Source: Cunninghamia lanceolata (Eukaryota; Streptophyta; Pinopsida; Cupressales; Cupressaceae). Taken from it: a DNA stretch of 64,000 nucleotides. The DNA is taken from assembly GCA_027924645.1 (NCBI GenBank), contig BSBN01000037.1, positions 2,108,001 through 2,172,000 on the forward strand, in the 5' to 3' direction. A model generated the notes under the pieces. That model saw only the letters and a list, made by a program, of their open reading frames with translations, made no database searches and was not told the DNA's origin. Position numbers and translations under genes: made by a program. Shown here piece by piece: positions 34,894 to 48,449 of this stretch; the stretch's first letter is position 1; every line of letters begins with the position of its first letter.

Positions 34894-37555
34894 CGGGAAA
34901 CATGTATTTTACTGAGTTCTTATTTGTGTCCAACAAAGAGACAAATATGAGGAACAATTATATTGTGTTCTGTCCTTCGAATTACTTGTCTATGTATATA
35001 TGATAGTTACTAGGAGATGGGGATGGTACTGTATGTCATTTTCAAAAAGGTTGGAAACAAGTATATGAAAACACAAAAATAAAAAAATTTATTTACATAT
35101 AATTTAAATTTAGAAAAAATTAGTTATACAATAGATATACAACTTTAAAAAATGTAGGATATTAAAATTTTCAAAATTTATTTTTGGGATGTTTAGTGTA
35201 GTAAGGTATACTAATTGCAAGTTATAAGACAGTTGGAGTTTCACCCATCTTATTCAATATTTTAAAAATAAAGTTTTAATAATTAACATTTTGAAATATT
35301 GAAATACATGTTAAGAAAATCAAAAAATTAATTATATTGATATTTTGGCCCATAGGTCATTCTATATGTGCACACATCTTGTAACTGCTAAAAATTTGGT
35401 AGTCCCATTACTTTTTGGTCCTCCAAAAATAAAAATAAATTTGTAGTCCAAATAGTTGTCACAAAATAAATTTAAAATTAAAAAAAAAGCAGTTTAAACT
35501 GCCATTAAGGTCTCAAAGGGGATGGATTTGGTTTGGGTTCAGAGCAGGCTCGAGAACTTGTGCAGGGCATGTGAAAAAAGATGACAAATTTTTTATTGTC
35601 ATGGACAAGTACATGGGCTCGGTACAGGCAAAGATGCAACAAAATGAGGGGCACCTTACATTGGACCAGATCAAAGTACCCTGACTGTTAGCTACCAATC
35701 AAAGTACTAGCTTTATGATTTTGTATCACTTTTCATTGAGATAATCACTTGTTTATGCATGAATTCATCGCTCTATTATGAGATTTTGCAGTATCCTCAT
35801 ACACAAAATTTCCACTAGTGTCCTGTCGTTTGAAGATAAAACATTTGCAGTATTCAAGCTCTGTCACACTTGCACTGAAAAAAGAAAGAAGTGCAATAGC
35901 CAACTTTCTAAGATTTGTTAATATAGTTCAGTCAAGAACATACCAGTAATTACTATGTTATGGCTATTCTTAAATATCATCCATTTCAACAATCAAAGGT
36001 TAATTTGGACCAATAAAAATAGGACAAATATTTACCATTTTTTGTTGTAAACGAAGTGTAAAATTGCTATTGAGTGTTTGACCATTGAAGTGGATGATAT
36101 TTAAATAGAGTGCTATGTTACAACCTTGGAATGTTTCATTAAAGTTTTTGGCTACTTTTTTTTGCCATATATAGGTTTGAACTGGGTTCACAATCTTACA
36201 AATGTTCACCTACTCTGCAGTGCCTTTTTTTTAATATTATTTTTCTGTTTTTCTTTTTATTAATCTTTAATGGTAGATTATGCATTTGATTGTTACCCGT
36301 CTTCTTTTTCATAATGGATCTAGGTTCTTTCTGAACTGAGCAACTTTGTGTTATAGAATAAAAATCAGGAATTAGAGACATCCTTTAGCTTAGTGCCAAA
36401 GACTGAAGGAATTGTATTTAGTTCTAATTTTTATTTTGTACTGTATAGGTTTGGGTCTATGTCCAGATACACTCCGTCCAGATAATAATCTAGATGAAAA
36501 GGTAAAAGAAAGGTGCAATTTATTATTGATTGAGTGTAAAAATGGTTAAGTTGTATTGTAGCTCATGGATGGTTGCGTCCACTAGCAGTGCTGGTCTATC
36601 TTTAGGTGGGATCTCCATATTATGTTTACACCATAAAATAGAGTGCTTGGAATTCATTTTTTACAACTAATGAGAAGATGTGTTTTTCATAGGGATATCA
36701 TTCAGTACTTAAGATCTTTGTCATGTTTACCTTGACTTTTCATGACAAGTTTTACCCTTGAGGAATACAAGTTGATAACCTGTTGTCACTGTGTCTGATT
36801 TACTTCATCTTAGTGGGAAGGTAAATACTTCTTGATTTGATAAATTTGACTGTACATCATCAGCTGTATGGAGGTCTATGTCAGGATAATGATCTACTTG
36901 AAGAGGATAATATGCTAATAGCTTTCACCTCGTGCAACCACAATGGCAAAAGAGATACGAGCTAATGAACTTCTCTTTATTGGGTGAAAATTTGGAGTAA
37001 AATGAATAGCAGTAACATCATGGTGCACTTTATTACTGATCAAATAGAAGTGGTAAAGTTGTGTTCTACCTAATGGATTGTTGTAGTCATTGCATTATTG
37101 TAGTCAATGGTTTTAATTTTTTGATAATGATAAAAGAACATTCAATGTAAGTGGTTAACTAGGGAAAGTAAAATTTTGCTTTGGCTAGCTTTACCTATGA
37201 GGTATTCTATGTCAATGAGAAAGTCAAGTTTCTTGACTGCTGAATGCTCAATCTTAGTTTCTGGCAAGGACTGCTATACAATTTCCCCACAGAGAACAAG
37301 ATGTCCTTGAAACAATGATTTTCTTTGGTAATCTAACATTATGATTTAATTCTATCCTTTAAATGGTGTAGGAGGAACATTTTAAAAGTATGAACTCGCC
37401 CTATTCAGGTAATTTTCCTTTATTTGCATGTGGAGAGATTTGTATGTATATTATACTGTTGGTCATTAATTTTGTAGTATACACATTTTTTGCAATTTTG
37501 TTGGATATAACTATAAGATTTCCCTTCTCTTATTGTTGTTGGAATTTTTGTCTGC
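34894..37555. other. no gene recognised
   Basis: AT-rich spacer. An 18-bp inverted repeat with one mismatch (35972-35990 against 36085-36102) is the only structure I noticed. Upstream pyruvate kinase exons might be expected here, but I could not find them. Confidence 0.4.
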
Positions 37556-37737
37556 TAACCTTACCACTTTGTTTTCATAATTTAATCAATGGAAGTTTCC
37601 AACAATGAATGCAACTATATGATTTTCCTGAATCGCTTATTAGTATTAACCTTACCACTTTGTTTTCATAATTTAATCAATGCAAGTTTCCAACAATGAA
37701 TGCAACTATATGATTTTCCTGAATCTCTTATTAGTAT
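37556..37737. repeat. 91-bp tandem duplication
   Basis: Units 37556-37646 and 37647-37737 begin taaccttaccactttg and differ at about three or four positions. They lie 130 bp upstream of the first pyruvate kinase exon, in what was its intron. Confidence 0.95.
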
Positions 37738-37864
37738 TGAAACTTTTTCTTGATAAACCAGATAAACATCATGATTGCTATGTTATTGAACTTATGAGAG
37801 GATTTTCATTTAATAATTAATTAGAATGTATTGGTGATTTGATATGTATCTTATGACTTTGTAG

Positions 37865-38896
37865 GAAGAAATAATTAACATATGTTGCAGCATGGGGAAG
37901 CCAGTTATAGTAGCTACAAACATGTTGGAAAGTATGATAAACCACCCACCACCAACTCAAGTAGAGGTTTTAGACATTGCTATTGTTGTACAAGAAGGTG
38001 CAGATGCTATCATGCTCTCAGGAGAAACACGGAAAGTTTTTTTTTTTTTTTTTTTTTTTTACAAAAGTGAATATTTGGATTTTTTTTTTTTGTAGGGAAT
38101 GTTATAGGATTTTGAATGAGTTTCATATCTTAATGCTACTTTTGTCAAACTCTCAAAACAAAAAATTTAAAGCCAAATGATCCCGTTCTTTTCTACATAT
38201 ATCATTTGAAAGTTGTGAATCTGATGCACACTGTTACATTACACATTGAAGCAACTACATTAAAAGAAGCACCTCCTACTAACCTTGGTCATGCTTTTAA
38301 GGTTTGTGAAGGATATTTATAAGTGATAATATTTGTTTACAAATGTATATAGCCTCTGAAGGGCCAACTCATATTCTTTTGTTTGAGAGTGAAATGATGC
38401 TCACTTTCTAGAGGAAACTCTATTTTTCTAGAGACATATGAGTGAGATGTTTGCTTTCCATGCAACAATGATGTCAAACACACTTGGCACATCAATTGTG
38501 GTGTTTACTAGAACTGGGTTTATGGCTACCTTACTAAGACATTATCGACCTTTTGGCATAATATTTGACTTTACAAATCAGTATGTATCTTGTCCATTAC
38601 CTTTCACCATGATTTTATGCTAAGCATTATGGTATCAAATTGTTTTTGCAAATGATTTGCATACAGAGCTTATTGGTGGCAGTTTTTAAATATCTATGTT
38701 GCATTCTTTAGTCAATGCAATTTCTTGATTTGCAATCTAACCATGGCTTTGACTAAAGTTACTGATTATTTTGTTCAGTGGGTACAGAGAAAGGGTAAAA
38801 TAGAGACTTGCCCTATATTGGGGTATAAAACAAATATAAATGCCATTCTATGATGATGTTGAAGAGACCTTTTCCAAGGCTTTATCAATATTGCAG
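37865..38896 (+). pseudogene. plastid-type pyruvate kinase, C-terminal exons
   Basis: Introns are retained, so this is an unprocessed relic. Exon 37865 onward encodes [19 protein letters not shown] and then [12 protein letters not shown]. 38206-38301 encodes LHIEATTLKEAPPTNLGHAF. 38432-38580 encodes MSEMFAFHATMMSNTLGTS then VVFTRTGFMA. 38788-38896 ends FSKALSILQ at a gtaaag donor. Pyruvate kinase makes ATP and pyruvate from phosphoenolpyruvate; the NHMSEMFAFHATMMSN-type wording matches my memory of plastidial isoforms. Lesions are a small deletion after SGET, a poly-T insertion, TAG at 38801 and TAA at 38837. The N-terminal half and final exons are missing. Confidence 0.88.
38037..38205 (-). 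mobile_element. possible poly-A-tailed insertion in a pyruvate kinase exon
   Basis: Coding sequence stops at ggaaagttt (GKF) and resumes at ttgaaagttgtgaat (LKVV); in the family these are adjacent. Between them lie a 24-base poly-T run (38037-38060) and about 145 unrelated bases. A poly-T at one edge suggests a minus-strand retroposed sequence with its poly-A tail. An intron with a polypyrimidine expansion is the alternative; no clean GT-AG pair is visible. Confidence 0.4.
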
Positions 38897-39325
38897 GTAA
38901 AGAAGAGTCTTGCAAAGTGCTTGTTTTAAGGCTTGTGATATGCCTTCTATATTTGCTTTTTGTTATAAATAAAAACTATATTTTTTTAATTTCCAAAATT
39001 GCATAAATTCTTCCTGGGCTCTACGGTTTAAAACCCTCAACTTCTGTTTTCGTTATATCCATGAACATGAAAGCATCAAAGAATATAACAAGAACCGTAA
39101 TTATTAACTTGATAGGCCTTCCTATGAAAAATGGACATCTAAAACCAACCCTCATTTTGACCAAAGTAAAATGGATTGTGCTAGCATGTATAATAGATTT
39201 TCCAATTGTAAATTATTTTTTTCCCAGCTACTTCAACTCAAGATAGAAAAAGAAAATGATGAACCAAAGATCGTCAAGGCTTCAGGGACATATGGTTGCT
39301 TGAATAGAATTAGGAAAGAAGGGTT
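38897..39325. other. no gene recognised
   Basis: Former pyruvate kinase intron or flank. The remaining C-terminal exon was looked for and not found. Confidence 0.4.
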
Positions 39326-39850
39326 ACTTTGTATTTAGAATTTGTTAATTAGAAAGATGTTAAAGAAGCTAAGAATTTAAAATAATTTTTCTACTTATAT
39401 TATATATGGTATAAATAATAAATCTAATTATTATCTAGATTTATTATATTCTCTTAGATAAATCTCTTCTAATTACAAATCTATGACATATTATAATATA
39501 TATTATAATGAGATAGATATATAATTTCTAGAAATATTATATATATATTAGATTTATTATATGATATTATATACTTGCTTATAATATTTACGTTAATTAA
39601 TTACAAGATTCATTTCATTCACTATAGCTTTGGGATGAAGGAATTTTTTTATAGAAAAAAAATCAAATGATTATCTATATACTGAAGTAAATTTATAGGT
39701 TTGTTTATGCATAACTTTTATTTTTTTGAATATGTTTTTTATTTGTGTGTAAACTATTTGTTATCATCTAAAAGTTACTAATTGAATATGTTTTTTTATT
39801 TGTGTGTAAACTATTTGATTTGATTAAGGGTAATCACTTTTAATCAGAGC

Positions 39851-41719
39851 TTAGAACTGATGGGTTTTTGAAAGGGCCCAAACCCTTGTATAGCAGTCAA
39901 ACATGCATAAAAACAACACAAATAAAGAAGCAGGCCCTAGGCCAGGAGGAACAACAAAACTTACACCAAAGAACAACAACCAGCAACACTCCCCTAACAA
40001 CAGGATGAGAAGAACTTGACTAGGACAAAGTCTAGGAATAGAGAAAAACACTCCTCTTAGGGTGGCTTAAAGCCAAACTTCATCAAGGAGCTCTCAACAA
40101 CAACCTTATCCTCTGGAATGGTTCATCTTCTTTTGGGAGAGGCCTCAATGCCCACCAACTTCCCTCTTCCAAGCTCCTGAGCACTAGGAACCTCGTTAAA
40201 AGGAGTACAACTTGTAGGTGTTTCTGTGATATTTTCATTGTTTGAATATGAGCTACAAAGAGCCACAGTCATCCTATAACTCTTTTCGACCACTAAGGTC
40301 TTGTTTAAGAGACGGCTATCATGCCTCTCATGCATTTCCAAAGAATTGGTAGCCTCTTGAGTGGGAGGGGAGGTTCCTACTAAATATTATTATTAAAACT
40401 TCCATCCTTTACCAGATCTACAAACAACTGAAGCATGACTAGTTCTATAGTAGTTGTGGCACATCCCTTGAGATTCCTCATAACATATTTGTTGCTTCTG
40501 AAAACCAAGCTTAGAAGAAAGAGTAATAGAAGAAGGGAGAGCTTTGTCAACAACAATGTTAACTTAAAATCTTGCAAAATAAAATTGTTTCCTATATTTA
40601 GTCACCTCATCAGCAATAATGAAGTTACCCAAGGAATTAGGAATAGTAGTCCAAACTTCCCCATCCCAATATTTTAAAGGTAAAGAGGGGAGCCTGACCT
40701 AAACTGGAACACTATCAATGTGAACTTTCTTGAGGTCTAATCTAGTCTCCCAATTCTTGAGGAAAAGAAAGGATCTACCAAAGAACCAGGGACCCCCTTC
40801 TAGATCTGCAAACTATCTTCCAGAAGTGAGAAAGAAAAGAGGAAGAATCCCTTCCTCGTCACCATAATCTCCACATAGTCTTTCAATCTCCATTTCCTTT
40901 TAACCCAATTTTTGATGTTGTCTACATTGGGTCTATTACCCATAATTTTCCCCACCGGGGCATTATTCCATAATGAGGGGGATCTTTCCATCACTGAATC
41001 AGGGATGAATATCTTCCAATCTTGACCTTGAATACTAGAGTTTTTAGGAAAGAAGGGTTTAGGGGATATGTGCCAAGGTCCTCTAGCTTAGATAGCTTAG
41101 GATGTTGAACAATAGTGAGAAAGGCAAGGAACCCAACTCCTTGGGTCGGCACTAGCCCTAGCCCCACAACTTGTTCCAAAGAACCTGCAGACAAATGTCC
41201 TCCTAAATAGCCATCAACCTGGGACTCTAAAGTCAGATCAACAATTTCAACTATGGGCAAGAAAAGGCACGCTTGAGGCCCTTGGCTCAGGGGCTTTCTG
41301 GCCCAGAACCTCATTTACAAGCTTCCACTAAACAAAAGGGGCAAGACAAGCAACAGGGGAAGACTTCTTGTTAACATCAGATCCATGAGGGGAGGAGAGA
41401 AAGCCTCTCCTCAGTGCATTGCTGAGATCACCCTACCCAACAATATTTTGGCCATAGGAAATTGATCGAGCACGAGCTACCGAGCTATCGAGCTCTGGGC
41501 ATCCAACCAGAGCTCCAATAAGTGTACGTCATCATCCTCCTTAGATGGGATGTACCAAATGGTGTCTACACCTCCTTCTTCCTCATCGCTTCCTACTCCA
41601 TCATCCTCATCATCTTCTCCATTGGCTCCTTCTATGTTGCTCTCACCCTGTTTTGATACTTGTCCACACTCGCTCCGGTTAGGGTTCCACTTGCGCCCGT
41701 TTCCGCCCGCACTCCTCAT
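39851..41719 (-). pseudogene. L1 ORF1-like DUF4283/zinc-knuckle protein, copy 1 (longest)
   Basis: Read from 41719 down: an acidic N-terminus (NGEDDEDDGVGSDEEEGG), a linker, then the DUF4283 core at 40994-40800 (NNAPVGKIMGNRPNVDNIKN, WVKRKW and GFFLFSFSLLEDS). A Lys/Ser region with the usual ARxYVxIVVDKALP lead to a CCHC knuckle lies near 40580-40420, and a hydrophobic tail at 40051-39851. Frames change several times and stops interrupt, so it is dead. Plant L1 ORF1 proteins of this type bind element RNA. No ORF2 follows at lower coordinates. Confidence 0.8.
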
Positions 41720-41720
41720 T

Positions 41721-42808
41721 TTTTGATTATTTTGTTGAGGTAGTGGATCTACTTGGTGTGTAAGCTATTTGTTATTATCATCTAAAAGTTACTAATTAAC
41801 AATCACTAATTAACATTCCTCCTTATTTGATATATGTTGATTAAATCCCTTAAATCAATTTTGAAAAAAGAATTTAGAAGCTAAAAATAATTATCTAAAA
41901 CTAATTATTTATTTTAAATTAAAAAAATATAAAATATATTATTAAATATTTTATTTATTAAGTTAAAGAATATGTATAATTTTATTTAGAATATTAATTT
42001 ATTTATTTTAAGCAACTCTAAATTTAAGAAAAAGATTTGAGAAGGATTGAGATTTGTTTTTATTATTTTTTTAGAATATTAAATTATTAATTTCTTGATT
42101 TATGTTTTGCTCATTCCTAAATTAAACAAAGACTCTTCTTTACTTGCAATATTGATAAGGCCTTGGAAAAGGTCTCTTCAACATCATCACATAATGGCAT
42201 GTATATTGGTTTTATACCCCAAGTCGTGCAAGTAATTTTAAGATGAAATCAAATCATTAAAGTTAATGCAAACTCAAATTTCTAAATCAAGTGAATTAAT
42301 TACAACCATTCGTTTCTTCATCCAAAAACCTATAAATTTAGGTCTCCTTTCACAAATGAGGAAGGAGAAAAATCTAAACTTAAGTTTCTAAATCAAGTGA
42401 ATTAATTACAGCTATTCACTTCTTCACTCAAAAACCTACCTTTCCTTTGACAAATGAGGTAGAAAAAATCCACTTGTTCTTTCAATTAGAGGTTTGCACA
42501 TAATTTAGAGTTTATTTTCAATTATTATATTTTTATTCTTTGTTTAATTTTTTTTTAAATAATAATTTTATAAGTCTTAATTATAGTGCATAATTTTTAT
42601 ATTGGTTTTAATATTTAAACATTTTGGTAACAGCCATGACTCTTGGATATTATTATTTGACGACTATTTTTGAAAAGAGACGTATGAAGATTTAGGAGTT
42701 ACAAAGAGGAAATATGAAAAGTTTTCATAACATTCAAAGTGAGATTATTTATTTCTTTTATTTACTTTTATAATTTTGAAAAAGGGAGACTTGCATGCAT
42801 TTGGGTAT
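41721..42808. repeat. block B, copy 1
   Basis: A 1.1-kb segment nearly identical to 50613-51706, always adjoining the high-coordinate end of a full ORF1-like unit. It contains a minus-strand pyruvate kinase exon (42144-42222) and an internal tandem repeat of about 106 bp starting near 42270 and 42376. Otherwise AT-rich and non-coding. Confidence 0.9.
42144..42222 (-). pseudogene. inverted pyruvate kinase exon, copy in block B1
   Basis: About 78 bases on the minus strand match the exon at 38819-38896 with six differences. They encode WGIKPIYMPLCDDVEETFSK and then ALSILQ before a gtaaag donor. This copy lacks the TAA found in the plus-strand copy (it has IYM), so it is nearer the ancestral sequence. 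No other pyruvate kinase exon is visible in block B. Confidence 0.85.
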
Positions 42809-44221
42809 TCTTGTTTTTTCTTGGAAATCTTTTTGAGAAGAAAGAAGATCTAGTTTCTCTTCCATACCAGACGCTTTAGGATTTTTCACATTTGAGGAGG
42901 AAGATTCTTATGACTTTATGAGTGCATTCTTTATCTTATGTTATATTGTTATCCTATGATGACCCCTATGAAACTTGTCTGTTTCCTAGCCTACAACTCT
43001 TTGCATGCAAAATGAGGTGAATTGCATTTGCCCTCGTGCATGGTCTCCTAGATTTGGAGAATCCATTCGAGTATTGTCTCATTTCGGTTTCTCGAGGTTT
43101 TCAAAAACAATTGAAATGACAAACATGTACCCTATTTTACCCCTCATGTACCTACTTTGAGTCACCACCCACCACATTCCCTTCAAGGGGCACCATCTAA
43201 AAACCTTTATGGGATGTTCTTTGGTGTATTTGAAGAGAAGAAATAATACCCTCACCCTTACAAAGACATCCCTTTTCAGCTTGTCTATCTTCCTCTCTTA
43301 CACACTTACACACTTCACATGAAGTGAATGCCAAAGCTAACTTTTAAACATGCACACAATGAATGTTGACATTTATTCACACACACAATGAAAGTCAAAA
43401 TTCATTCAAACACACACAGACTCACAATGAGCACCATTGAAGTTTGTTTGTAGACACATTCCACACAAATTTAGTTCATTCACATTTTACACACATAAAG
43501 TTTTTTGCCTACTACAAAGCACTTAATAAAGATTTATAATGAAACAAATGGTTATAGTATTTGTAGCCTTATCCACCAAATACTACATGTAATGACATTT
43601 TAATAAAAATAAAAATGTATATTATTCAGTGATAGGCCTATAAATATTTATGCTATTGGCCATTTAATAGCACCTTAGGTGCTTTTACTAGTTGATAATA
43701 TAAAGACTTGGAGAGGAATAGATTTTTCTTGTAAACATGGTATGTGGGTCTTCCAATATAGCTATATTTTCAATCAATTGATAAAGCTTTAGTCTTAAAC
43801 CTTATTCTTGTTTATCTTGCATAAATTAAGTTGTGTCCCTTTATCATTTTCAAGGTTATTTTGTTCTTCTCTCTTGAATGCTAATATATTTCAAAACTGT
43901 AAACTTTAATCACAATGCATACTTTTTGTTTCAAATAATTTTTATTTTTTATCAAACAATAGCATCAAGATCATAAGTCACACTCATTTTTAAGTTAGTA
44001 CATTTAATGGAAATTTAAACCAAGTTGCATGGTTAATGTCATTCCATGGATGATATATTAGAATTATTATATTGAATTATATAATTATCATATATTATAT
44101 ATAATATTTACACTATTATATAATATTATGATAGAATTATAGTATATAATTATGTCCAAAGGGATTCTACAGTTGCAGCGAGGTGGAGATGAGAGTCCTC
44201 GTAACAAAAAAATCAAAAAAA
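42809..44221. other. spacer between block B1 and unit 2, no gene recognised
   Basis: AT-rich with a CA-rich patch near 43300-43500 (acacacacaatg words). It diverges from the sequence after block B2 exactly at gggtat, the point where the LINE begins in the other copy. Confidence 0.45.
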
Positions 44222-44428
44222 TGTTTACTTTGTAGTTAGAATTTGTTAATTAGAAAGATGTTAAAGAAGCTAAGAATTTAAAACAATTTTTCTAGTTATA
44301 TTATATATGGTATAAACAATAAATCTGATTATTATCTAGATTTATTATATTCTCTTAGATAAATCTCTTCTAATTACAAATCTATGATATATTATAACAT
44401 ATATAATGAGATAGATATATAATTTCTA

Positions 44429-44541
<113 letters not shown>

Positions 44542-44841
44542 ATTTATTATATGATATTATATACTTGCTTATAATATTTACATTAATTAATTACAAGATT
44601 CATTTCATTCACCATATCTTTGGGATGAAGGAATTTTTTTATAGAAAAAAAAATCAAATGATTATCTATATACTAAAGTAAATTTATAGGTTTGTTTATG
44701 CATAACTTTTATTTTTTTGAATATGTTTTTTATTTGTGTGTAAACTATTTGTTATCATCTAAAAGTTACTAATTGAATATGTTTTTTTATTTGTGTGTAA
44801 ACTATTTGTTTTGAGTAAGGGTAATCGCTTTTAATCAAAGC

Positions 44842-46240
44842 TTAGAACCGATGGGTTCTTGAAAGCGCCCAAACCCTTGTATAGTAGTCAGACATGCATA
44901 AAAACAACACAAATAAAGAAGTAGGCCCTAGGCCAGGAGGAACAACAAAACTTACACCAAAGAACAACAACCAACAACACTCCCCTAACAACAGGGTGAG
45001 AAGAACCTGACTAGGACAAAGCCCAGGAACAGAGAAAAACACTCCTCTCAGGGTGGCTTAAAGCCAAACTTCATCAAGGAGCTCTCAACAACAACCTTGT
45101 CCTCTGGAATGGTTCATTTTCTTTTGGGAGAGGCCTCAATGCCCACCAACTTCCCTTTTCCAAGCTCCTGACCACTAGGTACCTTGTTAAAAGGAGTACA
45201 ACTTGCAGGTGTTTCTGTGATATTTTCATTGTTTGAAGATGAGCTACAAAGAGCCACATTCATCTTACAACTCTTTTCAACCACTAAGGTCTTGTTTAAG
45301 AGATGGCAATCATGCCTCTCATGCATTTCCAAAGAATTTGTAGCCTCTTGAGTGGGAGGGGAGGTTCTTGCTGAATATTATTATTGGACTTCCGTCCTTT
45401 ACCAAATCTACAAACAACCAAAGCATGGCTAGTTCTATAGTAGTTGTGGCACATCCCTTGAGATTCTTCATACCATATTTGTTGCTTCTGAAAACCAAGC
45501 TTAGAAGAAAGAGTAATAGAAGAAGGGAGAGCTTTGTCAACAACAATGTTAACATAAAATCTTGCAAAATAAAATTGTTTCCTATTTTTAGTCACCTCAT
45601 CAGTAATAATGAAGTTACCTAAGGAACTAGCAATAGTAGTCCAAACTTCCCCATCCCAATATTTTAAAGGTAAACAAGGGAGCCTGACCCAAACTAGAAC
45701 ACTATCAATGTGAACTTTCTTGAGGTCTAAACCAGTCTCCCAATTCTTGAGGAAAAGAAAGGATCTACCAAAGAACCATGGACCCCCCTTCTAGATCTAC
45801 AAACTATCTTCCAAAAGTGAGAAAGAAAAGAGGAAGAATCCCTTCCTCATCACCATAATCTCCACATAGTCTTTCAAACTCCATTTCCTTTTAACCCAAT
45901 TTTTGATGTTGTCTACATTTGGTCTATTACCCATAATTTTCCCCACTAGGGCATTATTCCATAATGAGGGGGATCTTTCCATCACTGAATCAGGGATGAA
46001 GATCTTCCAATCTTGACCTTGAATACTAGAGTTTTTAGGAAAGAAGGGTTTAGGGGATATGTGCCAAGGTCCTCTAGCTTAGATAGCTTAGGATGTTGAA
46101 CAATAGTGAGAAAGGCAAGGAACCCAACTCCTTGGGTCGGCATCAGCCCTAGCCCCACAATTGCTTCCAAAGAACTTGTAGACAAATGCCCTCCTAAATA
46201 GCCATCAACATGGGACTGTAAAGTCAGATCAACAATTTCA
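44842..46240 (-). pseudogene. L1 ORF1-like protein, copy 2 (N-terminally truncated)
   Basis: The same protein as copy 1, beginning at the shared junction and so lacking the acidic N-terminus. DUF4283 is at 45985-45797 (NNALVGKIMGNRPNVDNIKN, then GFFLFSFSLLEDS). The knuckle region near 45440-45400 reads MCHNYYRTSHALVVC, which keeps C, H and C but has Tyr in place of the second Cys. Several frame changes occur. Confidence 0.8.
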
Positions 46241-46776
46241 AAAAAATTGTTTACTTTGTATTTAGAATTTGTTAATTAGAAAGATGTTAAAGAAGCTAAG
46301 AATTTAAAATAATTTTTCTAGTTATATTATATATGGTATAAATAATAAATCTGATTATTACCTATATTTATTATATTCTCTTAGATAAATCTCTTCTAAT
46401 TACAAATCTATGACATATTATAATATATATAATGAGATAGATATATAATTTCTAGAAATATTATATATATATATAATTTATTATATGATATTATATACTT
46501 GCTTATAATATTTACGTTAATTAATTACAAGATTCATTTCATTCACCATATCTTTGGGATGAAGGAATTTTTTTATAGAAAAAAAAAATCAAATGATTAT
46601 CTATATACTGAAGTAAATTTATAGGTTTGTTTATGCATAACTTTTATTTTTTTGAATATTTTTTTTATTTGTGTGTAAACTATTTGTTATCATCTAAAAG
46701 TTACTAATTGAATATGTTTTTTTATTTGTGTGTAAACTATTTGTTTTGATTAAGGGTAATCACTTTTAATCAGAGC

Positions 46777-48173
46777 TTAGAACCAATGGGTTTTTGAAAG
46801 GGCACAAACCCTTGTATAGAAGTCAGACATGCATAAAAACAACACAAATAAAGAAGCAGGCCCTAGGCCAGGAGGAACAACAAAACTTACACCAAAGAAC
46901 AACAACCAGCAACACTTCCCTAACAACAGGGTGAGAAGAACCTGACTAGGACAAAGCCCAGGAACAGAGAAAAACACTCCTCTCAGGGTGGCTTAAAGCC
47001 AAATTTCATCAAGGAGCTCTCAACAACAACCTTGTCCTCTGGAATGGCTCATTGTCTTTTGGGAGAGGCCTCAATTCCCACCAACTTCCGTTTTCCAAGC
47101 TCCTGAGCACTAGGAACCTCATTAAAAGGAGTACAACTTGCAGGTGTTTCTATGATATTTTCGTTGTTTGAAGATGAGCTACGAAGAGCCACAATCATCT
47201 TACAACTCTTTTCGACAACTAAGGTCTTTTTTAAGAGATGGCTATCATGCCTCTAATGCATTTCCAAATAATTGGTAGACTCTTGAGTGGGAGGGGAGGT
47301 TCCTGCTAAATATTATTATTGGACTTGCATCCTTTACCAAATCTACAAACAACTGAAGCATGGCTAGTTCTATAGTAGTTGTGGCACATCCCTTGAGATT
47401 CTTCATAACATATTTGTTGCTTCTGAAAACCAAGCTTAGAAGAAAGAGTAATAGAAGAAGGGAGAGCTTTGTCAACAACAATGTTAACGTAAATTCTTGC
47501 AAAATAAAATTGTTTCCTATTTTTAGTCACCTCATCGGCAATAATGAAGTTACCCAAGGAACTAGCAATAGTAGTCCAAACATCCCCATCCCAATATTTT
47601 AAAGGTAAACAAGGGAGCCTGACCCAAACTAGAACACTATCAATGTGAACTTTCTTGAGTTCTAAGCCAATATCCCAATTCTTGAGGAAAAGAAAGGATC
47701 TACCAAAGAACCAGGGACCCCCCTTCTAGATCTGTAAAATACCTTCCAAAAGTGAGAAAGAAAAGAGGAAGAATCCCTTCCTCATCACCATAATCTCCAC
47801 AGTCTTTCAAACTCCATTTCCTTTTAACCCAATTTTTGATGTTGTCTACATTGGGTCTATTACTCATAATTTTCCCCACCAGGGCATTATTCCATAATGA
47901 GGGGGATATTTCCATCACTGAATCAGGGATGAAGATCTTCCAATCTTGACCTTGAATACTAGAGTTTTTAGGAAAGAAGGGTTTAGGGGATATGTGGAAG
48001 GGTCCTCTAGCTTAGATAGTTCAGGATGTTGAACAATAGTGAGAAAGGCAAGGAACCCAACTCCTTGGGTCGGCATTAGCCCTAGCCCCACAACTGCTTC
48101 CAAAGAACTTGCAGACAAATGCCCTCCTGAATAGCCATCAACGTGGGACTCCAAAGTCAGATCAACAATTTCA
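46777..48173 (-). pseudogene. L1 ORF1-like protein, copy 3 (N-terminally truncated)
   Basis: Near-identical to copy 2 with the same truncation point. The DUF4283 core at 47918-47800 is cut short by a deletion (KDCGDYGDEE instead of KDYVEIMV) that shifts the frame. The knuckle region again has MCHNYYRTSHASVVC. Confidence 0.8.
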
Positions 48174-48388
48174 AAAAAATTGTTTACTTTGTATTTAGAA
48201 TTTGTTAATTAGAAAGATGTTAAAGAAGCTAAGAATTTAAAATAATTTTTCTAGTTATATTATATATGGTATAAATAATAAATCTGATTATTATCTAGAT
48301 TTATTATATTCTCTTAGATAAATCTCTTCTAATTACAAATCTATGACATATTATAATATATATAATGAGATAGATATATAATTTCTAG

Positions 48389-48389
<1 letters not shown>

Positions 48390-48447
<58 letters not shown>
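48390..48447. repeat. (AT)n microsatellite in unit 4
   Basis: About 58 bases of pure AT at the position equivalent to 44436-44539. Confidence 0.95.

Positions 48448-48449
<2 letters not shown>

Noticed and set aside
35513..35698. Small minus-strand frame in spacer
   Set aside because: No motif and no supporting context.
42809..44221. Further pyruvate kinase exons near block B1
   Set aside because: Checked on both strands for the family motifs seen at 37865-38896; none was found.
45319..45622. Plus- and minus-strand overlapping open frames across each ORF1-like copy (for example around 45368-45622)
   Set aside because: They are shadow frames of the DUF4283/knuckle protein; only the minus frame with family motifs was kept.
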